DNA of 38,337 nt from positions 1 through 38,337 of the IMG/VR virus record IMGVR_UViG_3300025647_000099; one strand, given 5' to 3'. Positions 30,634 to 38,337 of this stretch are shown piece after piece; positions within the stretch are counted from its first letter, which is position 1; the number at the start of each line of letters is the position of its first letter. The DNA comes from a virus. Below the pieces are notes generated by a model. The model was not told the origin of the DNA, did no database searches, and saw only the letters and a program-made list of their open reading frames with translations. The translations under genes and the position numbers were made by a program.

Positions 30634-32574
30634 TTATTTTTCCTTCAATGATTCATTTTTACCTGCCATCGCCATAAGAAGATTACGAACCGATGGAATA
30701 TTCATTCCCTGAATAATAGCAGAAAGTGCTTCGCGCGAGGCATCATCACCTTCAATATCGCTCATAGTTAGCGTACGGCCACCAACGGAAAGCTTTCCTT
30801 TAATCTTACCGTCTTTATCCTGAGTAAAGGCATTAAAGATGTCCAGAATAGCGCTAGCTTCTGCTTCGGGCGAGACAAATTGCCCAAATTTACCAGTTGG
30901 ATCGTTAGTGAAGACCTCACCCATGTATTCCCACACAGTTGGGGATGCCTTAAACGCATCAAGTGCTTTAGACATGCCGTCAGCGGTAGTCGCTGCTGTG
31001 ATGTACATCGGGTCAGGCTCTTTCATCTTAGCCAAAATAGGGGCGTACTTCTGGGCTATACGCTCGCCGCCTACGGATTTCAACATACTAAATGCCTTAT
31101 CAAATTGACCGAATACCTTACCAGAGCGAGCTTCTTCGAGATCCATAAGCTGTTTAGCCAGATTAATCTGATCCAGTTGAGCTTCGACGAGGTTCTTCTG
31201 ATACTGCTGAGCCTCAGATGGGGTCATACGGGCCAGTGCACGAGCTTTCATACCAGCGCTCATTTCAGACTGACCCTGAGCATCCAGCTTAGCCACATCA
31301 TCAGCGGTCATCTTAATACCCAAGCCACGCTGAAGCGCAGTGCCCGGTGCATCAGTATACTCAGTACCATTTGGACCCTGTATCTTATAAGCACCACGGA
31401 TACCGGCGGCGTTTTCATCAACCGTCATACCCCGTTTACCGAGGCCATAGTCGTCATTTACGGTAATCGTTCCAGTAATTGGGTCTTTAGAAAACCTCGG
31501 GTTCTGAGACAATCCGCTAACACCCATAGGGTTTTCCATACCCTGCACTGGGGAATACTGGCCATAATACCCCGGTTTTCCGGGAGCAGCCGTGGCTGTC
31601 ATCGGCTTCGTGTTTACAAATTGATTAGTACCATCACCCATAGCTCTATAGGAGTTACCGAACTCATCTGTAAATAGCCCAGTATTCTGGTCATACGCAT
31701 CCTGTGTCGGCAACGTCATATTCGGATCAGTATAGTTGCTCCAGTTCTGTTTCATCTGATCTACCGTTTGATCGCCGAAGATACCACGACCAATCGCGCC
31801 GATGAAATTACCTGCCTGATCTACGCCTTGAGCAACTTTACGGTTAAATATATACCGCTTAGCCGCCGCTACATCACCCCTTTCAGCAATATGTTTTGGA
31901 ATACCGTAACTCTGAGTCCATGTAGATGGATCACCAAGATCACGGTCAGTATTGCCAACCATATCCTGAACGCCATAACCGAGCCAGTTGCCTTCTCTGG
32001 ATTTAAGCCCTTCCGCTACTTTGGTCATTCCCGGTACAAATTGTTGGCCCGTTGCAGTAAGGAACGTATTAGCCGTATCCGCGACTCTATTTTTCAATCC
32101 ACCAAAACCAATAATATCCGCTGCCTGATCAAAGTAATTACCTTTGACCTGAGACTGTGGGGTCAATCCTTTTTGGCGAACAAGCTCTTCACGAGCGGCA
32201 GTATCGGCTGTAGCCACAGGGTAAGCTTCTTTAGTAGGCTCTTTAAATGCTGTATACCCCAACGCTACACCACCAGCAGCATTAGCCGCTGCGCCGGGTA
32301 GAGCGAGTGCGCCCCTTAATGTGTTCTTTGTAACCTCAGTTACTGCACCCTGTACGCCCTTTACATACGGGCGAGAAGCTTGCCATGCTTTCTCTACGAC
32401 GGGTTTGGCTTTCGCTGCGGCCTCTCTGGCTTTCTGTTCAGCGGCAAATCTAGCCTTATCGTACGTAGGTTTTACACGAGAGCGGAGATCATTTGGCTTG
32501 TTAGGATCAGGCGGATTTTTTGCGTCCTGCCATTCATTAAACGTTCTTTGTACATCATCAGGAGTAAGTGCCAT
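30634..32574 (-). CDS. Probable internal virion protein
   Basis: 646 residues from ATG 32574, in a TAATG junction with the preceding gene. An in-frame start at 32613 lies inside that gene. N-terminal Ala/Lys-rich helix (KAREAAAKAKPVVEKAWQA), then a Gly/Ala-rich hydrophobic stretch (LRGALALPGAAANAAGGVAL), then Asn/Gly/Thr-rich sequence, then helical segments. Flanked by the giant protein and coiled-coil proteins, it is probably part of the ejection or tail complex. No family recognised. Confidence 0.7.
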   Translation of the reverse strand: MALTPDDVQRTFNEWQDAKNPPDPNKPNDLRSRVKPTYDKARFAAEQKAREAAAKAKPVVEKAWQASRPYVKGVQGAVTEVTKNTLRGALALPGAAANAAGGVALGYTAFKEPTKEAYPVATADTAAREELVRQKGLTPQSQVKGNYFDQAADIIGFGGLKNRVADTANTFLTATGQQFVPGMTKVAEGLKSREGNWLGYGVQDMVGNTDRDLGDPSTWTQSYGIPKHIAERGDVAAAKRYIFNRKVAQGVDQAGNFIGAIGRGIFGDQTVDQMKQNWSNYTDPNMTLPTQDAYDQNTGLFTDEFGNSYRAMGDGTNQFVNTKPMTATAAPGKPGYYGQYSPVQGMENPMGVSGLSQNPRFSKDPITGTITVNDDYGLGKRGMTVDENAAGIRGAYKIQGPNGTEYTDAPGTALQRGLGIKMTADDVAKLDAQGQSEMSAGMKARALARMTPSEAQQYQKNLVEAQLDQINLAKQLMDLEEARSGKVFGQFDKAFSMLKSVGGERIAQKYAPILAKMKEPDPMYITAATTADGMSKALDAFKASPTVWEYMGEVFTNDPTGKFGQFVSPEAEASAILDIFNAFTQDKDGKIKGKLSVGGRTLTMSDIEGDDASREALSAIIQGMNIPSVRNLLMAMAGKNESLKEK

Positions 32575-33200
32575 TATTTCGTACCAAATGTGTTTCCATA
32601 TTGTTTCATCCAATCGTTGATCATATCCATTTGAGATGTATCAACTTGGATGTCGCTGGAAGTAATTTCTGGAATATCAGATGCGTTTACACCTGCGCGA
32701 CGATTTGCTGTATTCTGGTCAATCAACGCTTGGCGCTGTCGTAAGCTCTGTTGATTAGAAGTCTGACCTTTCATCGTAGATTCATACGCGCCGCCAATAC
32801 CGTTACGCAGGGCTTGACGGCCCACTGCCATTTGACCCAAATTACTCAAATTGCCTGCCATGCGGGAGGCGTCCATAAAATTTTTCTGGACGACCTGCTC
32901 AGGCGTCAACTTCCGCACCGCAGCATAATTAGCTTGGGTCTGCATATTAGATTGAGCGCGTAAACCCTGCATTGCCGCAAAGTTGTCGCCAACATTATTA
33001 TTTCCCAGTGCGTATCCGCCTTCTGTTCTAGTAAACCCAGTAGGGCCAGCAGGAGGAGCAAATGACCCGTCCATTCTTCGGCCTCGGACTGTTTCAGGGC
33101 CGAGCTTCATAGGGCTAGATGAATTATCCCCAACAACACTCATTGTACCGGAGGGAGATGACCCAGATTTTGGGGGCCAATTTGAAGAGTTATATTCCAT
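32574..33200 (-). CDS. Low-complexity virion-type hypothetical protein
   Basis: 208 residues. The N-terminal half is rich in Ser, Gly, Pro and Asn and probably disordered; the C-terminal half is Gln/Asn/Ala-rich and helical (RQRQALIDQNTANRRAG). No motif. It sits in an unbroken series of structural-type genes with a TAATG junction downstream and a 2-bp gap upstream. The sequence type fits an internal virion or scaffolding protein; not recognised. Confidence 0.6.
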   Translation of the reverse strand: MEYNSSNWPPKSGSSPSGTMSVVGDNSSSPMKLGPETVRGRRMDGSFAPPAGPTGFTRTEGGYALGNNNVGDNFAAMQGLRAQSNMQTQANYAAVRKLTPEQVVQKNFMDASRMAGNLSNLGQMAVGRQALRNGIGGAYESTMKGQTSNQQSLRQRQALIDQNTANRRAGVNASDIPEITSSDIQVDTSQMDMINDWMKQYGNTFGTK

Positions 33201-33202
33201 AA

Positions 33203-35095
33203 TTACAATACCGCCTGTACCATAGAGTTGTTCGAATTTAATGCCGCAGAGGCGATATTACTCGCAATACTGGAACTTTCAGTTGCTGTCGTGGCCATCA
33301 GTCTTACCCTCTCTTGGAACATTTCGGATTTCAGTGTTATATCCTTAACCATTACGTCTTTCTTAGCCATTAACGCTTTCAAATTAAGTTCATCTTCAGC
33401 CAGTTTCGACCGAAGCACATCGAGTTCAGCAGACAGCTCCGTTTTATACGCCTCAAGCCCGGTTTTATACGCTTCAGCGGAAGCAGCAAACCGTGTCTTT
33501 TCCGCATCGATTTCAGAAGTATACCCCAAAAGTTCGGCTTTAAACTGCTCCGTCAGGTTACGGTTATGAGCAGAAATAGACTCGGCATAAGCAACATCGC
33601 CACTTAAACGAGCCTTAGCTGCATCGACTTCTGTACGATAAGCATTAACCTGCGAAATATAAGCGTCAATTTTAGCGGAATCTCCAGAAATTGCCGACTT
33701 ATAGGCGTCAAATTCTGCCGTTTTAGCTTTAACTTCGCCTAAATAAGCGTTTATTTGCTCACCAAAAATCTCTGCTTTTACCTTTTCTAGCTGTGCTTGC
33801 GTAGTCACACCCTGCAACTCTGCCAAAAATAGCTCAATTTTTGCTTTTTCCGCGTTAATCTCCGTGGCGTACATATCGACTTGCAACTTCTGCAAATCGC
33901 CCTGTAGCTTTTTCCCCTCAACTTCAATCTTATAAGCCTCTAATTCTGCAAGGGAGGACTTGATTCTGATTTCGTACACACTGGCGTGAGTTTTATAAAT
34001 CTCCATTGCGGCTGAATACCGCTTCAATTCCGCTTCATATACCCCAAGAATAAGCTGAGCAATTTCGTTAGCGTAATTCATGGCTTGCTGATTTACTTGC
34101 CCAATCTGCTGAGCACGCTGCATCGCCAGATTCTGCATGAACTGACGTAGATAATTGGCCTGCTGCATCACAAACTGGACATGCTGGATCTCCATTTTAG
34201 CCCGTTCAATGGCCGTTTCGGTGGCTGACATTGCATTATTGCGGGCAGAATCAGCCGCTATCTGCTGCAACCCCCCCGCGACCGCACCGGGAGGTAGGTC
34301 AAAACCGCGTTTTGCCATGCTATTTAGAAGTTGTGCTTCTGAATTGATACGTTCAGCCTGTACTCTGGCACGGGCTTTGTCATAAATTGACTGTTCTACC
34401 TCATCAGAGAGCGCTTGTCCGCCGGGCATACCTGAGGCAAGTTTCTCTTCTAACTGCGCTAACCCGTTTCGATATTCTGGCGAAAACCGATCTACCCACT
34501 CATCGACCATTGAGTCGATAAAATCACGCATTTCCGGTAGAACTGTACCGTATTCTGCTTTATATCTCGCAGCCAAATCTTCTATCTGGTCTGGATCGCT
34601 CAGTAAAAAGTCTTCATCAAATGTCGGGATAGTGACAGTTGGTGCATCATCTACCGTAATTTGCGTGAGTTCAGGTTTCTGAGGATCACCTATAGACGGA
34701 GTAGGCGGAATAGTAAAATTAGGGTCGATCTCAGGCGCAGTACCCGAAAACGGTAAAATGTCATATACAGGTACAGGTTGTTTAAATAGATCGCTCGTAT
34801 CTAATGAGTCTGGTGGTGTACCCCAATCTGAAGGGATCGTGGGTACAAAAAGAGGCTCGAAATCAGGAACTTCAGTATCGTTAGTTGGCGCGTTATACCG
34901 GTCACTAAAATCTCCGATTGGGTCCGCCGCAATCGTGCCTTTAACTGTCGGAGAAAAATCAAGCGATCCTATTCCATAAACGACCTTATCGTCCGCAGCC
35001 TTGGCTGCGTCATCTAAGAGGTCAATCGCTAAATTGTACGTGCTGTCAGCATAATCTCTACTGGTCTGAATTATATCTTCTATACTAATCGCCAT
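33203..35095 (-). CDS. Coiled-coil virion protein
   Basis: 630 residues, ribosome site AGGAAGGTCTAAAA. Residues about 50-170 are Pro/Asp-rich (PTIPSDWGTPPDSLDT), and from about 175 on the sequence is almost wholly helical. Near residues 380-600 there are degenerate repeats of the type A-Y-K/R-T-x-V/L-x-A-x-K (AYKTGLEAYKTELSAELD, QVNAYRTEVDAAKARLSGD). Such a long helical rod suits an internal core, tail-tape-like or ejection protein. No hydrophobic tape or peptidase domain is seen. Function inferred from context. Confidence 0.7.
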   Translation of the reverse strand: MAISIEDIIQTSRDYADSTYNLAIDLLDDAAKAADDKVVYGIGSLDFSPTVKGTIAADPIGDFSDRYNAPTNDTEVPDFEPLFVPTIPSDWGTPPDSLDTSDLFKQPVPVYDILPFSGTAPEIDPNFTIPPTPSIGDPQKPELTQITVDDAPTVTIPTFDEDFLLSDPDQIEDLAARYKAEYGTVLPEMRDFIDSMVDEWVDRFSPEYRNGLAQLEEKLASGMPGGQALSDEVEQSIYDKARARVQAERINSEAQLLNSMAKRGFDLPPGAVAGGLQQIAADSARNNAMSATETAIERAKMEIQHVQFVMQQANYLRQFMQNLAMQRAQQIGQVNQQAMNYANEIAQLILGVYEAELKRYSAAMEIYKTHASVYEIRIKSSLAELEAYKIEVEGKKLQGDLQKLQVDMYATEINAEKAKIELFLAELQGVTTQAQLEKVKAEIFGEQINAYLGEVKAKTAEFDAYKSAISGDSAKIDAYISQVNAYRTEVDAAKARLSGDVAYAESISAHNRNLTEQFKAELLGYTSEIDAEKTRFAASAEAYKTGLEAYKTELSAELDVLRSKLAEDELNLKALMAKKDVMVKDITLKSEMFQERVRLMATTATESSSIASNIASAALNSNNSMVQAVL

Positions 35096-35097
35096 TT

Positions 35098-38000
35098 TTA
35101 GACCTTCCTACGCAACTCATTAATAATAACCTCCACATTATCGAGGGCGAGTTTATTACCGTCTATATTCTGAAAACCGAATTGCCAATATCTACCGGTT
35201 GCCCCTTGCGGCAAATAAACCCGCTCGTTTCCTTTTGTAGAAGTATAGGACCCAAAACTAGCATCATCTACGATCGGGGAAACAGTAAAATCGGTTTCAC
35301 TTCCCGCATATAAATAAGGTAGACGCTTCTTATTTGAACGGTCGAAATCAAAATGTTGCGTTAACAGATTAACATCGATATTCGTACCGTTGTCAGAAGT
35401 TCCCTCCAATAAATACATCCCGTCCGACCTCACGCCGTAATACTTGTCCATAAAGTATACAATACAATCGAATTCGTACCCTGTATATTCGGTCATTTCC
35501 GCGTCGGCGCTCAAATGCGTCACATAGGTGGTGGTTGGGCGGACAACAACTTCGCCGCCCTCGATACGCATCGTAAACTGCGGTGCGACCGCATACATAA
35601 TGCCCGACAGAGGAACAAACTCAGGAACGACGATTGCGGCCCGACCATAGTTCTCGGCAGTGACCTCGGCGTCCATACTGAATCCGAAATCAACAATTAC
35701 CTCTGCGATTCCGCCAGTAATAACTTCGGATGCCACGCTAAATGCGAACTCAAGCGCCGCACCATTCCCGGAATAAGCTGTTAGGCGTGGCGTTACGTGC
35801 ATCGTCAATTCAGCAGTAGCGATCCCGCCAGATGCTACAGAAGCTATCGTTTCAAACCCAAACGACGCATCTACACGGGCGATGCCGGGGACCGTAGCAG
35901 AAGCTGTGAGGTCCATCTGGAACTCAATATCTGCACTACCCCCAAACTGACCATCAAACTCAAAGCTGATATGCGTATTTAACCCGTTAGTAGGCTGTTC
36001 TAAAACGAAGGCAGTAACTTCAAACGCAGGATGCTCAGCATCCACAATACCGTCAAACGGGTACGCAGCCCCTGAGAATACAGTTAATGCGGGGAGAGAA
36101 GATACGCCCTCGCTATACACAAAGTTAGAACTGAGCGAGTCTAAAGCTGGTAATTTAGAGGTATAAGAGTCAATGTCTATACCGCCAGTAAGCATTGTAG
36201 AGACACCTAAGAGCGGAGACATCCATACCTCGGAACCCACTAAAGCAGGATTAGAAAACCCGGCTCTACTGTCTCCAGTGAGGGCAAGTAATAGGGTATC
36301 TGCATGACCAAAGGCGTGGTTATAGCTATAACCTTCGAGCGCCGGTAGCGTAGTAACAAAAGTAGCGCTTTCTGCGGCGCGTAAAGATGCCTGAGTAGAC
36401 ATTGACGCTGCACCAAGAACCCGTGCACCGACTACGTAAGTAACACTGAGATCTGACCCCGTGTTATGTTGTGTACCAACTCTAAGTGATGAGTTAGCGT
36501 TTAACTCGACGTGATGCTCTAACTGAGAGACAACGTTAAACGTACTCTGAGCATTTGCTGAAACAAGCTCCTCGTAAATAGGTACTACTGCAATTGCAGA
36601 AAAGAACCCGCCGTCAGCGATAGTCGCACTGGATTCGGTTGATGTAGGGGCTAACCCGCTGTCATATACTGAGGGGCATCTAAGCCGGTCATTAACGCCA
36701 TAAAAACATACGTCTAAAAACATCGTCTGCGTAACCGATGTCGTCGTCTGGTATATAACCGTTGGAACCCCAAACAAGTCTTCCATCACATAGAAGATGT
36801 CGTTGCCCGAACGGGCAATTGCGGCCTGTTTACCGGGGGTGTAGAACCCCTGCGACTTAACAACCCCCGCTTCCCATATCTTGTATCGGTTAACGATAAA
36901 CTCAAACCCGAATAACAGCGTCTCAGGTCTCTGGTTACGGTCGATTACACTCAGTCCGACAGCAACACCTTTAGGGTTTATTGGCATCTCAAACTGAATA
37001 GCGCCGACTGCCCCTATACCTTCATTAGTTATCGCTCCGGCGTCATAAGTATTCGTAGTAATCGGCGCGTAGACTGTTCTCACAGGGGGGACATAAGTGG
37101 AAGAGAAAGTACAGTCTCGATACGTAATCCTGCGTGTAACTTCCGTTGCACTTCCTTGCGTGTAATAACCCGTATTGTCGTAGCGTACGCCGGATACGTT
37201 CGGAGGCATTACTGGGATATAAAAAGTATTCGTCTCCCCTGTAAGGGGGTCTGTCTGCGTTACGCGTTCAACTGGTAAGTACGTACGATCGCCGGGGACA
37301 TAATCCCTGACGTACACTGTTTTATCGACACAATGATAAGAGGACGTAAGCTTCCCGGGACTACCGGGTATAACTACTCTGTTTAACTCAGGTTTGTAGA
37401 TATATCCGGATGTCCCATAAGAGCGAATAACATCTTCCCCAAACGTCTTTGTAGACCCTATAAAGAAAAACTCAGCAGCCCAATAACGAAAAAGCGGATC
37501 TCCGTTACCATATTCAGTTTCGACGTTTAACTTCCGTACTGAGTAGATGTCGGAGGTATCGACAATGCCAAGGACGTTATCGTTAATAGCATCAAAAAAG
37601 ATCGGCGGGTTTATATGCGGCGTTTTAATAATCGCATGATAAACATTAGGCGTAAAATCAGGGTTATATAGCGGGTAAAAATACGTAAACCCACGTCCTA
37701 ATTTTAATGATGCAAAAGCTGAGTTGAAGTCATCTGACCCACTCTCGACACAGCATGGGTAGAAGTTGTCAATATGATTAGGGTCAAGCCCCCCCGGAGG
37801 AGTTGCGTTCCCGTTTAAATCCGTTATATAAAAGTTATTTACGTCAAAAGAAGTAAACAAATCTGACGTTTCGCACGCCAGAAAAAAATCATAAGTATCA
37901 TCTGAGACCCATGCATGCATACACAATCGGCCATCATTAAACGAATGGGATAGTATAAAGAAACTAAACCATCCCTCGTCGGTAAGGAAATCGGGGCCAT

Positions 38001-38337
38001 ACCCCCATTTATCCGTTAGCGCCTGATTAATGAGGGGTAACAAGTTTACGCGCTGTAAAATACCTTCATCATTACCGTCGTACAAAAACACTGCTTCGCT
38101 AGCGTCGGGACTCTCATTATGGGAAAAAAAGGCCCACAAGCTAGGAGCTATCTTGATAACAACGGGGTCGCGTAAACCTACTTTATAGTTAATTATGCTC
38201 CCAACATCTTTAGTCGGATCATAAAGGTAAATCCAATGAAGTCCGTCTTTACTTACCGCACATTGCGCTTTAGCTGTCCCTGTGGGACCGGCTTCAACAT
38301 ACCCCCAATTACATGAATGGACGAATAACCCATCTAC
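35098..38337 (-). CDS. Large beta-rich virion protein, 5' end outside window
   Basis: 1079 residues visible; the frame stays open to the right edge, so the N-terminus is missing. The TTG at 38139 is not a real start. The first visible part (AVSKDGLHWIYLYD, VGLRDPVVIK, LWAFFSHNESPD) resembles blades of sialidase/GH43-type beta-propellers. The middle (600-850) is Ser/Ala/Thr-rich and repetitive (ADIEFQMDLTASATVPGIAR). The end (LLTQHFDFDRSNKKRLPYLY) is a segment typical of phage tail or stabilisation proteins, where it reports on surface sets. Probably a tail or adhesion component; enzymatic activity cannot be judged without the N-terminus. Confidence 0.7.
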   Translation of the reverse strand, partial: VDGLFVHSCNWGYVEAGPTGTAKAQCAVSKDGLHWIYLYDPTKDVGSIINYKVGLRDPVVIKIAPSLWAFFSHNESPDASEAVFLYDGNDEGILQRVNLLPLINQALTDKWGYGPDFLTDEGWFSFFILSHSFNDGRLCMHAWVSDDTYDFFLACETSDLFTSFDVNNFYITDLNGNATPPGGLDPNHIDNFYPCCVESGSDDFNSAFASLKLGRGFTYFYPLYNPDFTPNVYHAIIKTPHINPPIFFDAINDNVLGIVDTSDIYSVRKLNVETEYGNGDPLFRYWAAEFFFIGSTKTFGEDVIRSYGTSGYIYKPELNRVVIPGSPGKLTSSYHCVDKTVYVRDYVPGDRTYLPVERVTQTDPLTGETNTFYIPVMPPNVSGVRYDNTGYYTQGSATEVTRRITYRDCTFSSTYVPPVRTVYAPITTNTYDAGAITNEGIGAVGAIQFEMPINPKGVAVGLSVIDRNQRPETLLFGFEFIVNRYKIWEAGVVKSQGFYTPGKQAAIARSGNDIFYVMEDLFGVPTVIYQTTTSVTQTMFLDVCFYGVNDRLRCPSVYDSGLAPTSTESSATIADGGFFSAIAVVPIYEELVSANAQSTFNVVSQLEHHVELNANSSLRVGTQHNTGSDLSVTYVVGARVLGAASMSTQASLRAAESATFVTTLPALEGYSYNHAFGHADTLLLALTGDSRAGFSNPALVGSEVWMSPLLGVSTMLTGGIDIDSYTSKLPALDSLSSNFVYSEGVSSLPALTVFSGAAYPFDGIVDAEHPAFEVTAFVLEQPTNGLNTHISFEFDGQFGGSADIEFQMDLTASATVPGIARVDASFGFETIASVASGGIATAELTMHVTPRLTAYSGNGAALEFAFSVASEVITGGIAEVIVDFGFSMDAEVTAENYGRAAIVVPEFVPLSGIMYAVAPQFTMRIEGGEVVVRPTTTYVTHLSADAEMTEYTGYEFDCIVYFMDKYYGVRSDGMYLLEGTSDNGTNIDVNLLTQHFDFDRSNKKRLPYLYAGSETDFTVSPIVDDASFGSYTSTKGNERVYLPQGATGRYWQFGFQNIDGNKLALDNVEVIINELRRKV

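Noticed and set aside
30880-31677. 265-residue + strand ORF antisense to the 646-residue virion gene
   Set aside because: TTG start with no ribosome site, Cys/His/Ser-rich composition typical of antisense frames, and entirely inside a well-supported - strand gene.
1-38337. CRISPR array, integrase or insertion sequence
   Set aside because: No regularly spaced short repeats, recombinase motifs or terminal inverted repeats were seen; the repeats found are intragenic or junction repeats.

Overview
The window reads as part of a lytic-type tailed-phage (Caudoviricetes) genome. The support is a family A DNA polymerase beside a SNF2-type helicase and two small nucleases, a GH24 endolysin in a cluster of small membrane proteins, tail-fibre/adhesin genes, and very large virion-type proteins. 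Genes are packed end to end with ATGA/TAATG overlaps and strong GGAGG-type ribosome sites, which suggests a bacterial host. A Gram-negative host is likely but not proven. I see no integrase, tRNA, terminase, portal or capsid gene, so the capsid/packaging module and possibly the primase lie outside the window.

Layout: all genes from 1 to about 11.9 kb are on the + strand, and all from about 12.0 kb to the right edge are on the - strand. The two blocks converge on a pair of hairpins at 11908-11979. The + block starts with small coiled-coil proteins (2-593). Next comes a compact cassette at 628-3480 resembling a ubiquitin-like conjugation system: a JAB/JAMM peptidase, an E2-like protein with an HPH...PCLG active-site motif, two acidic proteins of unknown function, and a 73-residue beta-grasp Ubl. 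A 243-bp gap with a terminator and a possible small RNA follows (3481-3723). Then come an HTH protein, small zinc proteins, a DUF3310-like protein and an HNH-like homing endonuclease (3724-5397). The replication/nuclease module is at 5357-11903: SNF2 helicase, family A polymerase with DEDDy proofreading exonuclease, a Cys-rich acidic protein, a VRR-NUC-like nuclease and a DEDDh exonuclease.

The - block, in transcription order from the right edge, holds a truncated large beta-rich protein (35098-38337), a 630-residue coiled-coil protein, two probable internal virion proteins, and a 2617-residue giant protein carrying a zincin-type HELAH motif. A lysis region of small membrane proteins plus endolysin follows (19966-22793), then a tail-fibre/adhesin region (11983-19966) with Mtd-like N-termini, a glycine-rich adhesin, a MAM-like protein and a tail-assembly-chaperone-like protein.

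The most notable element is the JAB-E2-Ubl cassette. It recalls the plasmid PRTRC cassettes (JAB, E2-like, ThiF E1, Ubl), but no ThiF/E1 gene is visible here. How the Ubl would be activated (an E1 elsewhere in the phage, a host MoeB/ThiF-like enzyme, or not at all) is the main open question. All family assignments come from reading motifs, without database searches.
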